64,000 nucleotides of DNA from contig JAQUGO010000001.1 of the NCBI GenBank assembly GCA_028684065.1, forward strand, positions 62,001 to 126,000, read 5' to 3'. The notes under the pieces are model-generated. The model ran no database searches, had not been told where the DNA came from, and saw only the letters and a program-made list of their open reading frames with translations. The stretch's first letter is position 1, and the number at the start of each line of letters is the position of its first letter. Shown one piece after another: positions 26,755 through 35,530 of the stretch. Position numbers and translations under genes: made by a program. This stretch comes from Sulfurospirillaceae bacterium (GTDB lineage: Bacteria; Campylobacterota; Campylobacteria; Campylobacterales; Sulfurospirillaceae).

Positions 26755-29712
26755 TCAAGCTCTAAGTTTTAACCACTCTTTTAAGCTTTTAACATCCATA
26801 GGCTTTGCATACATAAACCCTTGTCCTTGTTTACAATGATGCGACGCGAGGTAATGCTCCTGTTCAATACGTTCAATACCTTCGGCTAAAGAAGTAATTT
26901 TCATGGTATGAGCTAAGTTTAAAATAGAATCAACAATCGCACATGCATCTTCGTGTTCAGGAATATCTTTAACAAAAGACATATCTACTTTTAACTTATC
27001 AATAGGAAGTTTACGTAAATAACTCAATGAAGAGTACCCTGTTCCAAAATCATCAATGGCTATACTCACACCAAGATTTCGCATACTATGGAGTAGTTCA
27101 ATCCATCTTGCGGGGTCATTCATGATAAACGATTCCGTGATTTCCATTTCCAGCGAACTTGGATTGATTTTTGTTTCTGCTAAAATCATTTTTAGTGTAG
27201 ATAAAAAATCACTGTATTCAATTTGAATACCAGAAATATTGACAGAAAGCGTTGTCTCTTCTGTTAAGATATGTTCTTTTTTAAGAGATATTAAATCCAA
27301 ACAACCACGTCTTAACACAAACTCACCAATCGGTATAATCAGCCTTGCATCCTCAGCAAATTGAATAAAACGTCCTGGAGTAATAATACCATCACGAGGA
27401 TGATTCCAACGAATTAATGCTTCAAGTCCAACAACTTTTTGCGACTGCAAATTGATTTGCGGTTGATAATAGACTATAAATTGACTCTGCTCAATAGCAA
27501 CTCTTAGAGCATTTTCAATGCCAATACGTTCATACGAAGCAATCGTCATATCAAGCGTATAAAAAGCATATGTATTTTTACCTGCTTCTTTTGCTTTGTA
27601 CATGGCTGCATCAGCATTCTTAATTAACGTTTCACTATCAAGCCCATGGTCAGGATAAACACTTACTCCTATACTTGAGGTTAAGAAAAATGTTTCTCCT
27701 TTTGAAAGGAAAGGAGTATTAAAGACACTCTGGATTTTGGCAATAATAGTTGTAATTTCATGCTCAGTGTTAATATTTTCTAAAAGTAAAATAAACTCAT
27801 CTCCGCCAATGCGAGATAAGGTATCACTACTGCGTATAGATACTTCAAACCTTCGTGAAAGTTGCTTTAAAATATCATCCCCATAGGAATGTCCAAAACT
27901 ATCATTAATTCTTTTAAAGTTATCCAAATCAATAAAGCAAACAGCGATAAGTGTTCCTAAACGATTTGCATTTTTAAGAGCATGCGAAATTCGTCCATTC
28001 AAAAAAACTCGATTTGGTAACCCCGTTAGCGCATCATTATGTGCTAAAAATTCTAACTCTCGTTCAGAAGCAACGAGCTTATCTTCATACTCTTTTTTAT
28101 CTGTAATATCGCGTGCTGAAACAACATAAGCGGAAGCAGCTTTTTCAATGCCATCTTCAAAAAACGGATGATATTTACTATGTAAAAAATGCCTGCATTG
28201 TGACGTTTCAATCCAATATTCTGCCTCAAAGCTTTCACCACAAAGCACTCTATCACTGTAAGATTTAATATTCTTATTAAAATACTCTTCCCCTAAAAGC
28301 TCTGGCATGGTGTGCCCTAAAATCTCTTCTTGAGATTTATTAAAAAACTTAATGTATCCTCCACTAATAGCAAGATAGGTATAATTTTTATCAATGAGTG
28401 CCAACAAATCATCGGAACTGGAAACAATTTTTTTGTACTTCTCAAGATTTTTTGTCATTGATAGCTTGGTTTCCAACATAATATTAGCGTGACTCGCCAT
28501 CTCTTCAAATTCTCTAAATTTAAGTTTTGTGATATCTATAAAATTATCCCTATGCGATAAGTCATCAAAAAAGTTAGCGAATGTGAAAAAATCTTTTTTG
28601 ATTTTATCACTAATTTTACTGTATAAAAAGCCTAACAATATACCAAATACCACCATGAGTGCAATCATAAAAAGCACGGAACGCTGAAAACTCTGTTTCA
28701 TTTTTACTTGTAAGTGTGCTATCTCTTCGTCAATATCATCCACATAAACACCTGCTCCGACATACCACTGCCATTCAGGTATACCTATGACATAACTTAG
28801 TTTTTGCATATTGCGTTCATTTTTAAGTGCGGGCATCACATAGTCAACATAACCACCACCACTTTGTGCTTTATCAATTAATTCTTGAACGATAAATTTT
28901 CCATTCTTATCTTGTATGTTAATCATATTTTTATTTTTGGTAGGATATGTTAAAGAAACACCATCCCACGTTCCGACAAAAATATAGTTTTTATTTTGCT
29001 TATCAAAAAGCGTGCGCTCTTCATCATTAACAATGTCTTCTTTTATTTTCATTTCCCTATCATCAAGATAGAGTCCCGTTCCGATAAACCAATGATAAGG
29101 CTCAAACAGTTTTACATAAGAGATTTTTTTAAACTCTTTATCTTTTTGATTCGGTTTGCTCCACATGTATTCATAATAACCTTCTTTGATAGATGTAACT
29201 ACATCTATCATTCCTTTGACAACATTACGCCCTTCACTATTTTTAACAGAAAGCATGTTAACACCTTCCATCGTAGGCTTATCCGAAAATAATACTTCAA
29301 TGCCATCTAAACGAGTAATAAAATAGTAACCTTGTCCGTTTTCAAAACGAATAGTACGTAAAGATTCTTTGATCATCTCAGCAATCTCATCATCACTCTT
29401 AATGCCATGATACTTAGTGTATAACTGTGTTGCTAAGGTATAAGCTTCAAGTACTCGCTCTTTCGTTATTGCTTGTGTCTGAGAATAAATATGTTTTCGT
29501 TTGATATTAATAAAGTCTACAAAACGGTCTACTTCATTTTCAAGCATCTTTTTTTTGGCTTGAATATGTTCTGCTTTAAGCTCTGAGGTGCGTTGATGAA
29601 ATCGTGATTGAATATCAAAAAAGCTGGAAAGAAGAAAAAGAGTTGCAAAAGATAAAAATAAAACAAGTGAAGCAATATGAAAATAACTAAATAAGCTTGA
29701 CTTTTTTTTCAT
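26755..29712 (-). CDS. Membrane GGDEF-EAL cyclic di-GMP enzyme with Cache sensor
   Basis: About 985 residues. An N-terminal helix, a long periplasmic tandem-Cache region (about 45-340, with repeated GYYFITRLDG/GGYVDYVMPAL-type motifs), a second helix, a PAS domain (about 435-555), GGDEF and EAL domains. SRIGGDEF is intact with an RSSD I-site five residues before it. The EAL domain has GLEALIRWNHP, EITES and IDDFGTGYSSLSYL, so both activities may be present. The start chosen has AGGAT upstream. The gene ends about 45 bases before the TPP riboswitch. Confidence 0.92.
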   Translation of the reverse strand: MKKKSSLFSYFHIASLVLFLSFATLFLLSSFFDIQSRFHQRTSELKAEHIQAKKKMLENEVDRFVDFINIKRKHIYSQTQAITKERVLEAYTLATQLYTKYHGIKSDDEIAEMIKESLRTIRFENGQGYYFITRLDGIEVLFSDKPTMEGVNMLSVKNSEGRNVVKGMIDVVTSIKEGYYEYMWSKPNQKDKEFKKISYVKLFEPYHWFIGTGLYLDDREMKIKEDIVNDEERTLFDKQNKNYIFVGTWDGVSLTYPTKNKNMINIQDKNGKFIVQELIDKAQSGGGYVDYVMPALKNERNMQKLSYVIGIPEWQWYVGAGVYVDDIDEEIAHLQVKMKQSFQRSVLFMIALMVVFGILLGFLYSKISDKIKKDFFTFANFFDDLSHRDNFIDITKLKFREFEEMASHANIMLETKLSMTKNLEKYKKIVSSSDDLLALIDKNYTYLAISGGYIKFFNKSQEEILGHTMPELLGEEYFNKNIKSYSDRVLCGESFEAEYWIETSQCRHFLHSKYHPFFEDGIEKAASAYVVSARDITDKKEYEDKLVASERELEFLAHNDALTGLPNRVFLNGRISHALKNANRLGTLIAVCFIDLDNFKRINDSFGHSYGDDILKQLSRRFEVSIRSSDTLSRIGGDEFILLLENINTEHEITTIIAKIQSVFNTPFLSKGETFFLTSSIGVSVYPDHGLDSETLIKNADAAMYKAKEAGKNTYAFYTLDMTIASYERIGIENALRVAIEQSQFIVYYQPQINLQSQKVVGLEALIRWNHPRDGIITPGRFIQFAEDARLIIPIGEFVLRRGCLDLISLKKEHILTEETTLSVNISGIQIEYSDFLSTLKMILAETKINPSSLEMEITESFIMNDPARWIELLHSMRNLGVSIAIDDFGTGYSSLSYLRKLPIDKLKVDMSFVKDIPEHEDACAIVDSILNLAHTMKITSLAEGIERIEQEHYLASHHCKQGQGFMYAKPMDVKSLKEWLKLRA

Positions 29713-29747
29713 TTTTATCCTACATTTCATTAAAAAATAAATTTATT

Positions 29748-30947
29748 TTATCCAATTTGAGCATTTTTTGTGGCTTTCGTATTAAAAAAATGTAATAACA
29801 ATTGAATCATAACCATAATGACAATACCTTCTAGAAGAGCCGCAACGATAAACGATGTATATTCATTTTCACCAATTGATCCATTCTTGAGTGCAATAGT
29901 CGCGATTGCAACTAAAAATGTTAAAGGCATCGAATACGACAAAGCAAAAAGAAGAGTTCCTTTGAAACCTAAATATTTTGAATACGCTAAGAAAGAACCT
30001 ATAAGACGTATCATAACCATTGTTCCTGCAATAAAAAGAGCATTAAATAAAATCTCTTCACTAAAAATAATATTTAAATCGAGTGTTGTTCCAACATAAA
30101 TGAAAAAGGTAGGTACTAAAAATCCAAACCCAAAGATAGAGAGTTCATGCGATAACTCTCGTTTATGCCCAAAAAAGTTGGTGATAAATATACCTGCAAT
30201 AATAGCACCTAAAACCATATCAATTTCTAACCATTGCATCGTTGCAATTAAAACAAAAAAGAGTGCAATACTTATGCGAATACTTTGATGCTTAGTATCT
30301 TCACTAGGCATAATAATCTTTTTAAGCTCGGGATACCACCAAAATAAAATATTGAGCAAACGGAAAAGATAATACGACGATAAAAGAACAAGGAATAAGA
30401 TACCAATACTTTTGGCAAAGTGCAATCCAAATCCATGGGTTGAAACACCATCGAAAACAATCAATGCACAAATACTTATAAGCTCTCCCACGAGTCCAAT
30501 AATCAAACTCAGTTCTAACCACGGATGTTGCTTTCCGTGTTCATTAATCAGTGCCATCACCATGCCAAGAGACGCAAGAGGAAGTGCGATAATATAAACG
30601 GTTGAGAGTCCCAATGAAAAATAAAGGATGACTGAAGAGCCATATAAAAAGCCAAAAAAGAGAAGAGATTGTTTGAAAAAACGTGTTCGAAAACTCAAAA
30701 ATTGTTTGATTTCAATTTCAAGTCCCACTAAAAACATGAGGTAAAAAAACCCCATTTTTGCGATATTTTTAAAAACTTCATTATCGACATGTAAGAAGCC
30801 GATCCAAACAGCATAAGAACCTAGAACAATTTCTACGACAGGAGTAGGAAGCCTACAAATTCGAGAGATGATAGGAGAAAGAACCATTAGTAAAACTACA
30901 TGCGCTAAAAAAAGTAAATTTTCCAAACGATTCCTTAGTTTTGACAT
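29748..30947 (-). CDS. Kef-type cation:proton antiporter
   Basis: About 399 residues with ~12 hydrophobic segments, matching the CPA2/Na-H exchanger domain (PTPVVEIVLGSYAVW; FLVGLEIEIKQF; EIDMVLGAIIAGIFITNF). There is no TrkA-N domain. It exchanges K+ or Na+ for protons. ATG 30947 lies only 5 bases beyond the 3' end of RNase P RNA and has no ribosome site. TTG 30926 has AAGGA at 4 bases and may be the real start. The leader of this mRNA is essentially rnpB. Confidence 0.85.
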   Translation of the reverse strand: MSKLRNRLENLLFLAHVVLLMVLSPIISRICRLPTPVVEIVLGSYAVWIGFLHVDNEVFKNIAKMGFFYLMFLVGLEIEIKQFLSFRTRFFKQSLLFFGFLYGSSVILYFSLGLSTVYIIALPLASLGMVMALINEHGKQHPWLELSLIIGLVGELISICALIVFDGVSTHGFGLHFAKSIGILFLVLLSSYYLFRLLNILFWWYPELKKIIMPSEDTKHQSIRISIALFFVLIATMQWLEIDMVLGAIIAGIFITNFFGHKRELSHELSIFGFGFLVPTFFIYVGTTLDLNIIFSEEILFNALFIAGTMVMIRLIGSFLAYSKYLGFKGTLLFALSYSMPLTFLVAIATIALKNGSIGENEYTSFIVAALLEGIVIMVMIQLLLHFFNTKATKNAQIG

Positions 30948-30951
30948 GAAC

Positions 30952-31285
30952 AAAAGGTACAGCGATAAGCCGGGTTCTGTCGTGGGTGATTATTTATCTA
31001 CGATCTATCTTACAATAGACCTCTAGCGAAGGGTTTTTATATGAGACCAAAACCATCCCTTCTTGCTGCAGGTTGGGTTTACATAGCCACTTTAATTGCT
31101 TAAAGTGCTGGTGGGCTCTTACCTCACCGTTTCACCTTTACCTAGAATTTCTAGGAAGTTTACTCTCTGTTGCACTAATCCCTTAGGTTACCCTAGCCGT
31201 CCGTTAGACGGAACCATGTCTCAAATGCAGCCCGGACTTTCCTCTTGAGGATTGAGCACTCAAGCAATCACCTACTGTACCTTTT
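30952..31285 (-). ncRNA. rnpB: RNase P RNA (bacterial class A)
   Basis: About 334 nt on the minus strand. The 5' and 3' ends form an 11-bp P1 helix (AAAAGGTACAG with CTGTACCTTTT). The conserved GAGGAAAGTCCGGGCT block and the 3' ACAGAACCCGGCTTAT block (P4 partners) are both present. A GGTAAACCC-like middle domain and the GAAACGGTGAGGTAAGAGC region are visible. It is the catalytic RNA for tRNA 5' maturation. It lies 9 bases after truD and ends at the start of the antiporter gene. Confidence 0.95.
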
Positions 31286-31294
31286 GAACTTCAA

Positions 31295-32380
31295 TTATAA
31301 CGTATCTTTTATTAATTCCTCAATAATAACCGTTGCATAAGAACCTTTAGGCAAACTAAAATGCATCTCAAACCATGCCTCTTCTTCTTTATAGGTATAC
31401 TCTATTTCATCAGCAAAGCTCCACGCAAAACGGCGGCTTCCATTCATTTGAGATAAAAAGGGCTCGCTCTCACTGAACATTTTTGCTTCAATTTCACCAG
31501 CCTCTTGTTCCGCTCGAATATTTTTTCCACCCACAAGCCAACCGGTAATGGTAATATCTCGTGCTAAAAATCGTGGGAGTTCAACATCAATATTCTCACA
31601 AACAAATGCTTTACCCGCAGGATAATGGTGTAATACATCGCCATTTAAAAGTTTAAAAAATTGCTTTTGTTTTTTGAGTTCACTCACCACCTCTTTGGAA
31701 AGTTTTAAAATATTCATAGCTTCTTTAATATCAAAATCTTCCACAACACGACTGATTTCAATACGGCGAGATAGCCATTCATTGAAAAGATAACTCTGAT
31801 AGGCACTCAAGTAAAACTCATGCATTTTATGATTACGTTCTTTTCGTTTTCCTTGTAATATCTCTTTACCAAATTCATAGTTCTTGCCCGTAATCCCAAA
31901 ACGCTGATAACCAAAGAAATTAGGAAAGCCCTCTTCTTTTATTTTTTTTAGCCCATTTTTAAGCTTCATAGCATCCACTGGATTAACTTTTTTAAGGCGA
32001 ATGAAAAAGCGATTGCCTTTTAAATGTCCTGTTCGAATTTTATTGTTATGATAAATTTTATCAAGAATTTTAATTTTTTCGTGTGAAAAATTTGCTAATT
32101 TTGGCTCGAAACTTTTATGCAATGAAATGTATTGTGTTGTCATGCCATCTTTATCTTTTAACCCTGCATACCCAATATCCCGTACTTTGGCACCTGTAAC
32201 TTCGCTGATATACTGAACCATATCCCACGTTGTTAGGTCTTTTTTTCTTACATGCAAGACTAAATGTTCACCTTCACCACTAAAAGGATACAAAGGAATT
32301 TCATTGACCACAAAGTCACTGGAGTTTTTAGTAAAAAGGACATCCACAGGGGCATGGCCTAGAAAAAATTGTCTGTTCAT
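31295..32380 (-). CDS. truD: tRNA pseudouridine(13) synthase
   Basis: 361 residues. The catalytic motif GYAGLKDKDGMTTQYISL contains the active-site Asp. KGNRFFIRLK and GFPNFFGYQRFG are TruD-specific. It modifies U13 of tRNA-Glu. AAGGAAT precedes the ATG. It is immediately upstream of rnpB, so two tRNA-processing genes are neighbours. Confidence 0.96.
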   Translation of the reverse strand: MNRQFFLGHAPVDVLFTKNSSDFVVNEIPLYPFSGEGEHLVLHVRKKDLTTWDMVQYISEVTGAKVRDIGYAGLKDKDGMTTQYISLHKSFEPKLANFSHEKIKILDKIYHNNKIRTGHLKGNRFFIRLKKVNPVDAMKLKNGLKKIKEEGFPNFFGYQRFGITGKNYEFGKEILQGKRKERNHKMHEFYLSAYQSYLFNEWLSRRIEISRVVEDFDIKEAMNILKLSKEVVSELKKQKQFFKLLNGDVLHHYPAGKAFVCENIDVELPRFLARDITITGWLVGGKNIRAEQEAGEIEAKMFSESEPFLSQMNGSRRFAWSFADEIEYTYKEEEAWFEMHFSLPKGSYATVIIEELIKDTL

Positions 32381-32427
32381 TTTATTCCTTGAAATTAATA
32401 CTCATTATGTGAAATAACACTAATGTT

Positions 32428-32444
32428 TTGCCTCAACGAGGCAA
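32428..32444. other. Short perfect hairpin between thiL and truD
   Basis: TTGCCTC and GAGGCAA form a 7-bp stem with a 3-base loop in the 121-base gap between thiL and truD. No T run follows on either strand, so I do not call it a terminator; it may be an mRNA-processing or attenuating hairpin. Confidence 0.35.
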
Positions 32445-32501
32445 GGTTTAGCACCTTATTAATGTATATACCTTTCCGAGTCTAGCTTGAAACGTATAAA
32501 A

Positions 32502-33320
32502 TCAAAAATGATGCTCTTTACAAAAACAGCGATAATGTGAACGTGTTATGCGTCCAAAAATAGTCACTTTTGTACGTGTTTTACGAGCGATTTGCTCAAT
32601 TGTTTTTCGATAACGTGGTGCAAATGTAAAAAGCATCTCATACTCTTCACCACTACACAATAAACGTTTATCTAATTTTTTATAAAAGCGTACCCCAACC
32701 CCACTTGCATGGCAAAGTCTTGATAAATCTTTTGCTAACCCATCAGAAATATCCATCCCAGCGTGAACGTAGGGCGCTGCTCGATAAAAAAACTTCCCTT
32801 TTAAAACAGGTGTCACAAAACGAGAGTGTGTACTTACCTTAGCCCCACGTAAAAGCCTTGTTAATTCTTTAAAAGAGGAACCAAGTGAGCCGGTATAGGC
32901 TATCAAATCACCCATCTTAGCATTTTTACGCTGTATCGGTCGTTTAACCTCTGAAATAATAGTCACTGAAATCATCAATTTATCACCAGCCGTTGTATCC
33001 CCACCAATAATAGCAATACTATACTCTTTAGCAACTGTTTCAAAGCCCGTAGACAATTCTTTGAGTTGTGCTAATGTAAATGTTTTGGGAATGACGATTC
33101 CCAGTAATGCCAAGGTAGGTTTTGCATTCATCGCAATGGCATCCGAGATATTAACCAACATACTTTTTTGAGCAATTTTTTCCAAGCTCATCCACTCTCG
33201 CTTAAAGTGGATCCCCTCACAAAACAAGTCTTTTGAATAGACTTTATTTTCTATCACAGCACCGTCATCGCCGATATGTGGACTCGAAAATCCTGATATA
33301 AAATATGCTTCCTTACTCAT
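32502..33320 (-). CDS. thiL: Thiamine-monophosphate kinase
   Basis: 272 residues. IGDDGAVI, NISDAIAMNAKPTLALLGI, IGGDTTAGDKLMISVTI and GMDISDGLAKDLSRLCHASG are the conserved ThiL/PurM-like ATP- and Mg-binding blocks. It makes thiamine pyrophosphate from TMP. The start is set at the ATG with AAGGT upstream; eight more codons are open before it. It is somewhat shorter than the usual ~320 residues, as often in this phylum. It is not under the TPP riboswitch found here. Confidence 0.9.
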   Translation of the reverse strand: MSKEAYFISGFSSPHIGDDGAVIENKVYSKDLFCEGIHFKREWMSLEKIAQKSMLVNISDAIAMNAKPTLALLGIVIPKTFTLAQLKELSTGFETVAKEYSIAIIGGDTTAGDKLMISVTIISEVKRPIQRKNAKMGDLIAYTGSLGSSFKELTRLLRGAKVSTHSRFVTPVLKGKFFYRAAPYVHAGMDISDGLAKDLSRLCHASGVGVRFYKKLDKRLLCSGEEYEMLFTFAPRYRKTIEQIARKTRTKVTIFGRITRSHYRCFCKEHHF

Positions 33321-33470
33321 TTCCGACCTTAAAATATCATACAATTTTTATCTAATTAGTGTATCATTATGCAAATTTATGCGTGATTATACCCAGTCGC
33401 CTAAAGAAAAACAAACTTAAGTATAGTTGCGATAGAATTACCATTTACTACACACAAAGGAGTCTGCGCA

Positions 33471-34148
33471 ATGGAATGTAAACTCGAACTTAGTGTCTTT
33501 CGTTTTGACGCTAAAACAGATTTTTTACCTTACTATAAAAAGCATATTATTAAGATAGACCGCTCTAAAACTGTTAATGACCTCTTAGCTCTCATCCAAG
33601 GAATTGAACTCTCTTTTGGTTATCCAAAAGATGAATTTGCTGCTATAAAAATCAATTCAAAAGCCCTTTATACCACAGAAATCATTGATGATATAGTAAC
33701 CCATTTTGGCAAAACTTTAACTTTGGAGCCTTTGAGTACCAGACGCGTTGTACATGATATGATCATCGATGATGGTGATTTTTATGCTAGTTTTGACCTT
33801 TTAGATGCCTTTGTTGACTCAAAAGATAAAGCATTGTTTAAACAATACATTATTTACCATTATGCCTCATCTGTTTTGACACTGGAAGACAGTTTTCAAG
33901 GTGATGCACTTTTTGCCTTTGCATATGATATGATTCAAAAGCATCCTAATCAAAAAAATGCTATTTTACAGGTTGTCGCTGATTCTCAAACTGGCATATT
34001 CTTACATGTTAAACTGTGCAATAAAATCTTTCCATGTGCTGCAGACGTAGAACAAAAAATTAGTGCACTTAAAAATGAGATTATGAAACACAAACCATTT
34101 GTTAACAGCTACGTTGAGAAACTTTCCCAACGTATAGACTCTTTATAA
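33471..34148 (+). CDS. DUF5644-type protein with SdhB/FrdB-like N-terminus
   Basis: 225 residues. The opening (LSVFRFDAKTDFLPYYKKHIIKID... TVNDLLALIQGIE) resembles the 2Fe-2S ferredoxin domain of fumarate reductase/succinate dehydrogenase iron-sulfur subunits. The cluster cysteines are absent; only three Cys are present, scattered. I recall similar proteins as an epsilonproteobacterial family of unknown function (DUF5644). It is followed after 9 bases by an HdrB-like gene. AAAGGAG precedes the ATG. Confidence 0.6.
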   Translation: MECKLELSVFRFDAKTDFLPYYKKHIIKIDRSKTVNDLLALIQGIELSFGYPKDEFAAIKINSKALYTTEIIDDIVTHFGKTLTLEPLSTRRVVHDMIIDDGDFYASFDLLDAFVDSKDKALFKQYIIYHYASSVLTLEDSFQGDALFAFAYDMIQKHPNQKNAILQVVADSQTGIFLHVKLCNKIFPCAADVEQKISALKNEIMKHKPFVNSYVEKLSQRIDSL

Positions 34149-34157
34149 GGAACTCGT

Positions 34158-35003
34158 ATGAAACGTTATTTTCTCTTTGATAGCCTCATTGAATCTCAAA
34201 AAAGTACCCCTTTAATTATTGCAGCTCGAACACTTATTGACTTTTTGAAAATTGATGCAATACCCTTAAAAGGTGCTAAATCAGATCTTGGCAGTGAAAT
34301 ACTGAGTCTGCATAAAATTAAATTTCATTATAGAAATGCATGCACAATTTCATTAGCAAGTAAAGAATCCCGTGACATTTTATGTATTGAAAATGGTTCA
34401 TTTGCATCACTTTCTTTAACAAAAGATGCACTTGAAAATAATGATGAACTCGCTAATATTATCGCTGGTCATTTAAAAAATGATGGCATTGATCTTAACC
34501 TTGATGCTTCAATTGTAACATTAGAACACGTTTTACTCGAAGATATTGGTCTTGAAAGACTTCAGACATTGATTCAACATCCTTTTAATCAATTTAATAT
34601 CGCTCTTTATTTAGGAACTTCAGCATGCCAAGCGCGTAAATTTACAGATATTACAGCCAGTGAGCGCTTAATAGATTTACTAGGTGCTAAACGCATTTCT
34701 TTTGCATCTGTTTACGAAAGCGATGGCTATGAAATCCTTGATCCATCCCCTCAATTGGCAAAGAAACTAGCTTCTGATGCGATGCTCGACATGTTTGATA
34801 ATGCTGCTGATTTTGTTGTTATTAGTGATGCAAGAAGTTTTATTATGTTTGACCTTTATCAAAAAGATCTTGAGAAAATAGCACATCGTGATATAGAATT
34901 GAGCATTTTAAGCATAGCCCAGCTGATGTTATTGGCTTTTGGTATTGTGGATAAAAAAAGTACAGGACTGGAACACCATAGAGTTCCGGTTACAATGATT
35001 TAA
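34158..35003 (+). CDS. HdrB-like (CCG domain-related) protein lacking the cysteine motifs
   Basis: 281 residues. The two-repeat layout (YFLFDSLIESQK... then FNIALYLGTSACQARKF... FVVISDARSFIMFDLYQKDLEK) follows the two-domain pattern of heterodisulfide-reductase subunit B and SdhE/MfrE. The CCG cysteines that bind iron-sulfur clusters are replaced. With the upstream FrdB-like gene it looks like a metal-free copy of an MfrB-MfrE pair. Function unknown. AAGGAACTCGT precedes the ATG. Confidence 0.5.
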   Translation: MKRYFLFDSLIESQKSTPLIIAARTLIDFLKIDAIPLKGAKSDLGSEILSLHKIKFHYRNACTISLASKESRDILCIENGSFASLSLTKDALENNDELANIIAGHLKNDGIDLNLDASIVTLEHVLLEDIGLERLQTLIQHPFNQFNIALYLGTSACQARKFTDITASERLIDLLGAKRISFASVYESDGYEILDPSPQLAKKLASDAMLDMFDNAADFVVISDARSFIMFDLYQKDLEKIAHRDIELSILSIAQLMLLAFGIVDKKSTGLEHHRVPVTMI

Positions 35004-35035
35004 TTTATCTTAATAAAATATAAATAAGATAAATT
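35002..35035. other. AT-rich inverted repeat before the SORL gene
   Basis: AATTTATCTTA (35002-35012) and TAAGATAAATT (35025-35035) are perfect 11-base arms around a 12-base loop, beginning at the stop of the HdrB-like gene. It could be a weak terminator or an operator for the superoxide reductase-like gene that starts at 35107. Confidence 0.4.
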
Positions 35036-35106
35036 TAATCTCATTATTTAGTCATGTTTTTGTCATTTTGTAGTATCATTTGAAATATTAAATTTAAGGA
35101 GCAAAC

Positions 35107-35493
35107 ATGCCAAAGATTAATCGTTATGTTGACATTGATAGTGTTGAGAGAGAAGCTAAAAAAGATTACATTGATAGACACTCTCCATTCATCCATTGCG
35201 CTGCAACTGCCGCTAAAGATGTACCATTTAAAGTTACTGTCAAAGTAGGCAATGCCTATACACATCCTGATGATTTTGATCATTTTATTGCCAATATCCA
35301 ACTTTATACCGGTGAAACTTTATTAGCACGTGCTGATTTTATCGCAGGTACTCTTGGTGGACAAGATAAAAAAGGCAATGCTGAAGTAACATTCACAATC
35401 GTACCAAGTAAAAAACTAACTCTTGTTGCACAAAGTTATTGTACAAAACATGGTGTTTGGGAAAGTGATCCAGTCGAAGTGACTGTCGAATAG
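35107..35493 (+). CDS. Class II superoxide reductase-like protein
   Basis: 128 residues with the neelaredoxin fold. Iron ligands are recognisable as His in RHSPFIHC, His in YTHPDDFDHFIANIQL (two), and Cys and His in YCTKHGVWESD. The catalytic Glu-Lys of true superoxide reductases (EKHVP) is replaced by Asp-Arg (DRHSP), so SOR-like is safer than SOR. It likely handles superoxide or a sulfur species. AAGGAGC lies before the ATG. It is a single gene with a terminator. Confidence 0.85.
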   Translation: MPKINRYVDIDSVEREAKKDYIDRHSPFIHCAATAAKDVPFKVTVKVGNAYTHPDDFDHFIANIQLYTGETLLARADFIAGTLGGQDKKGNAEVTFTIVPSKKLTLVAQSYCTKHGVWESDPVEVTVE

Positions 35494-35500
35494 ATATCTA

Positions 35501-35529
35501 AAGAGTGTTCATGCCATGTGAACACTCTT
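35501..35529. terminator. Bidirectional terminator between SORL and SIR2-like genes
   Basis: AAGAGTGTTCA (35501-35511) and TGAACACTCTT (35519-35529) form a perfect 11-bp stem with a 7-base loop between two convergent genes. Moderate T content follows on the plus strand. Confidence 0.65.
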
Positions 35530-35530
35530 C

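Noticed and set aside
32381-32501. A tRNA gene in the thiL-truD gap
   Set aside because: There is one 7-bp hairpin but no cloverleaf, no T-loop GTTCRA and no CCA-like end. No tRNA was found elsewhere in the window either.
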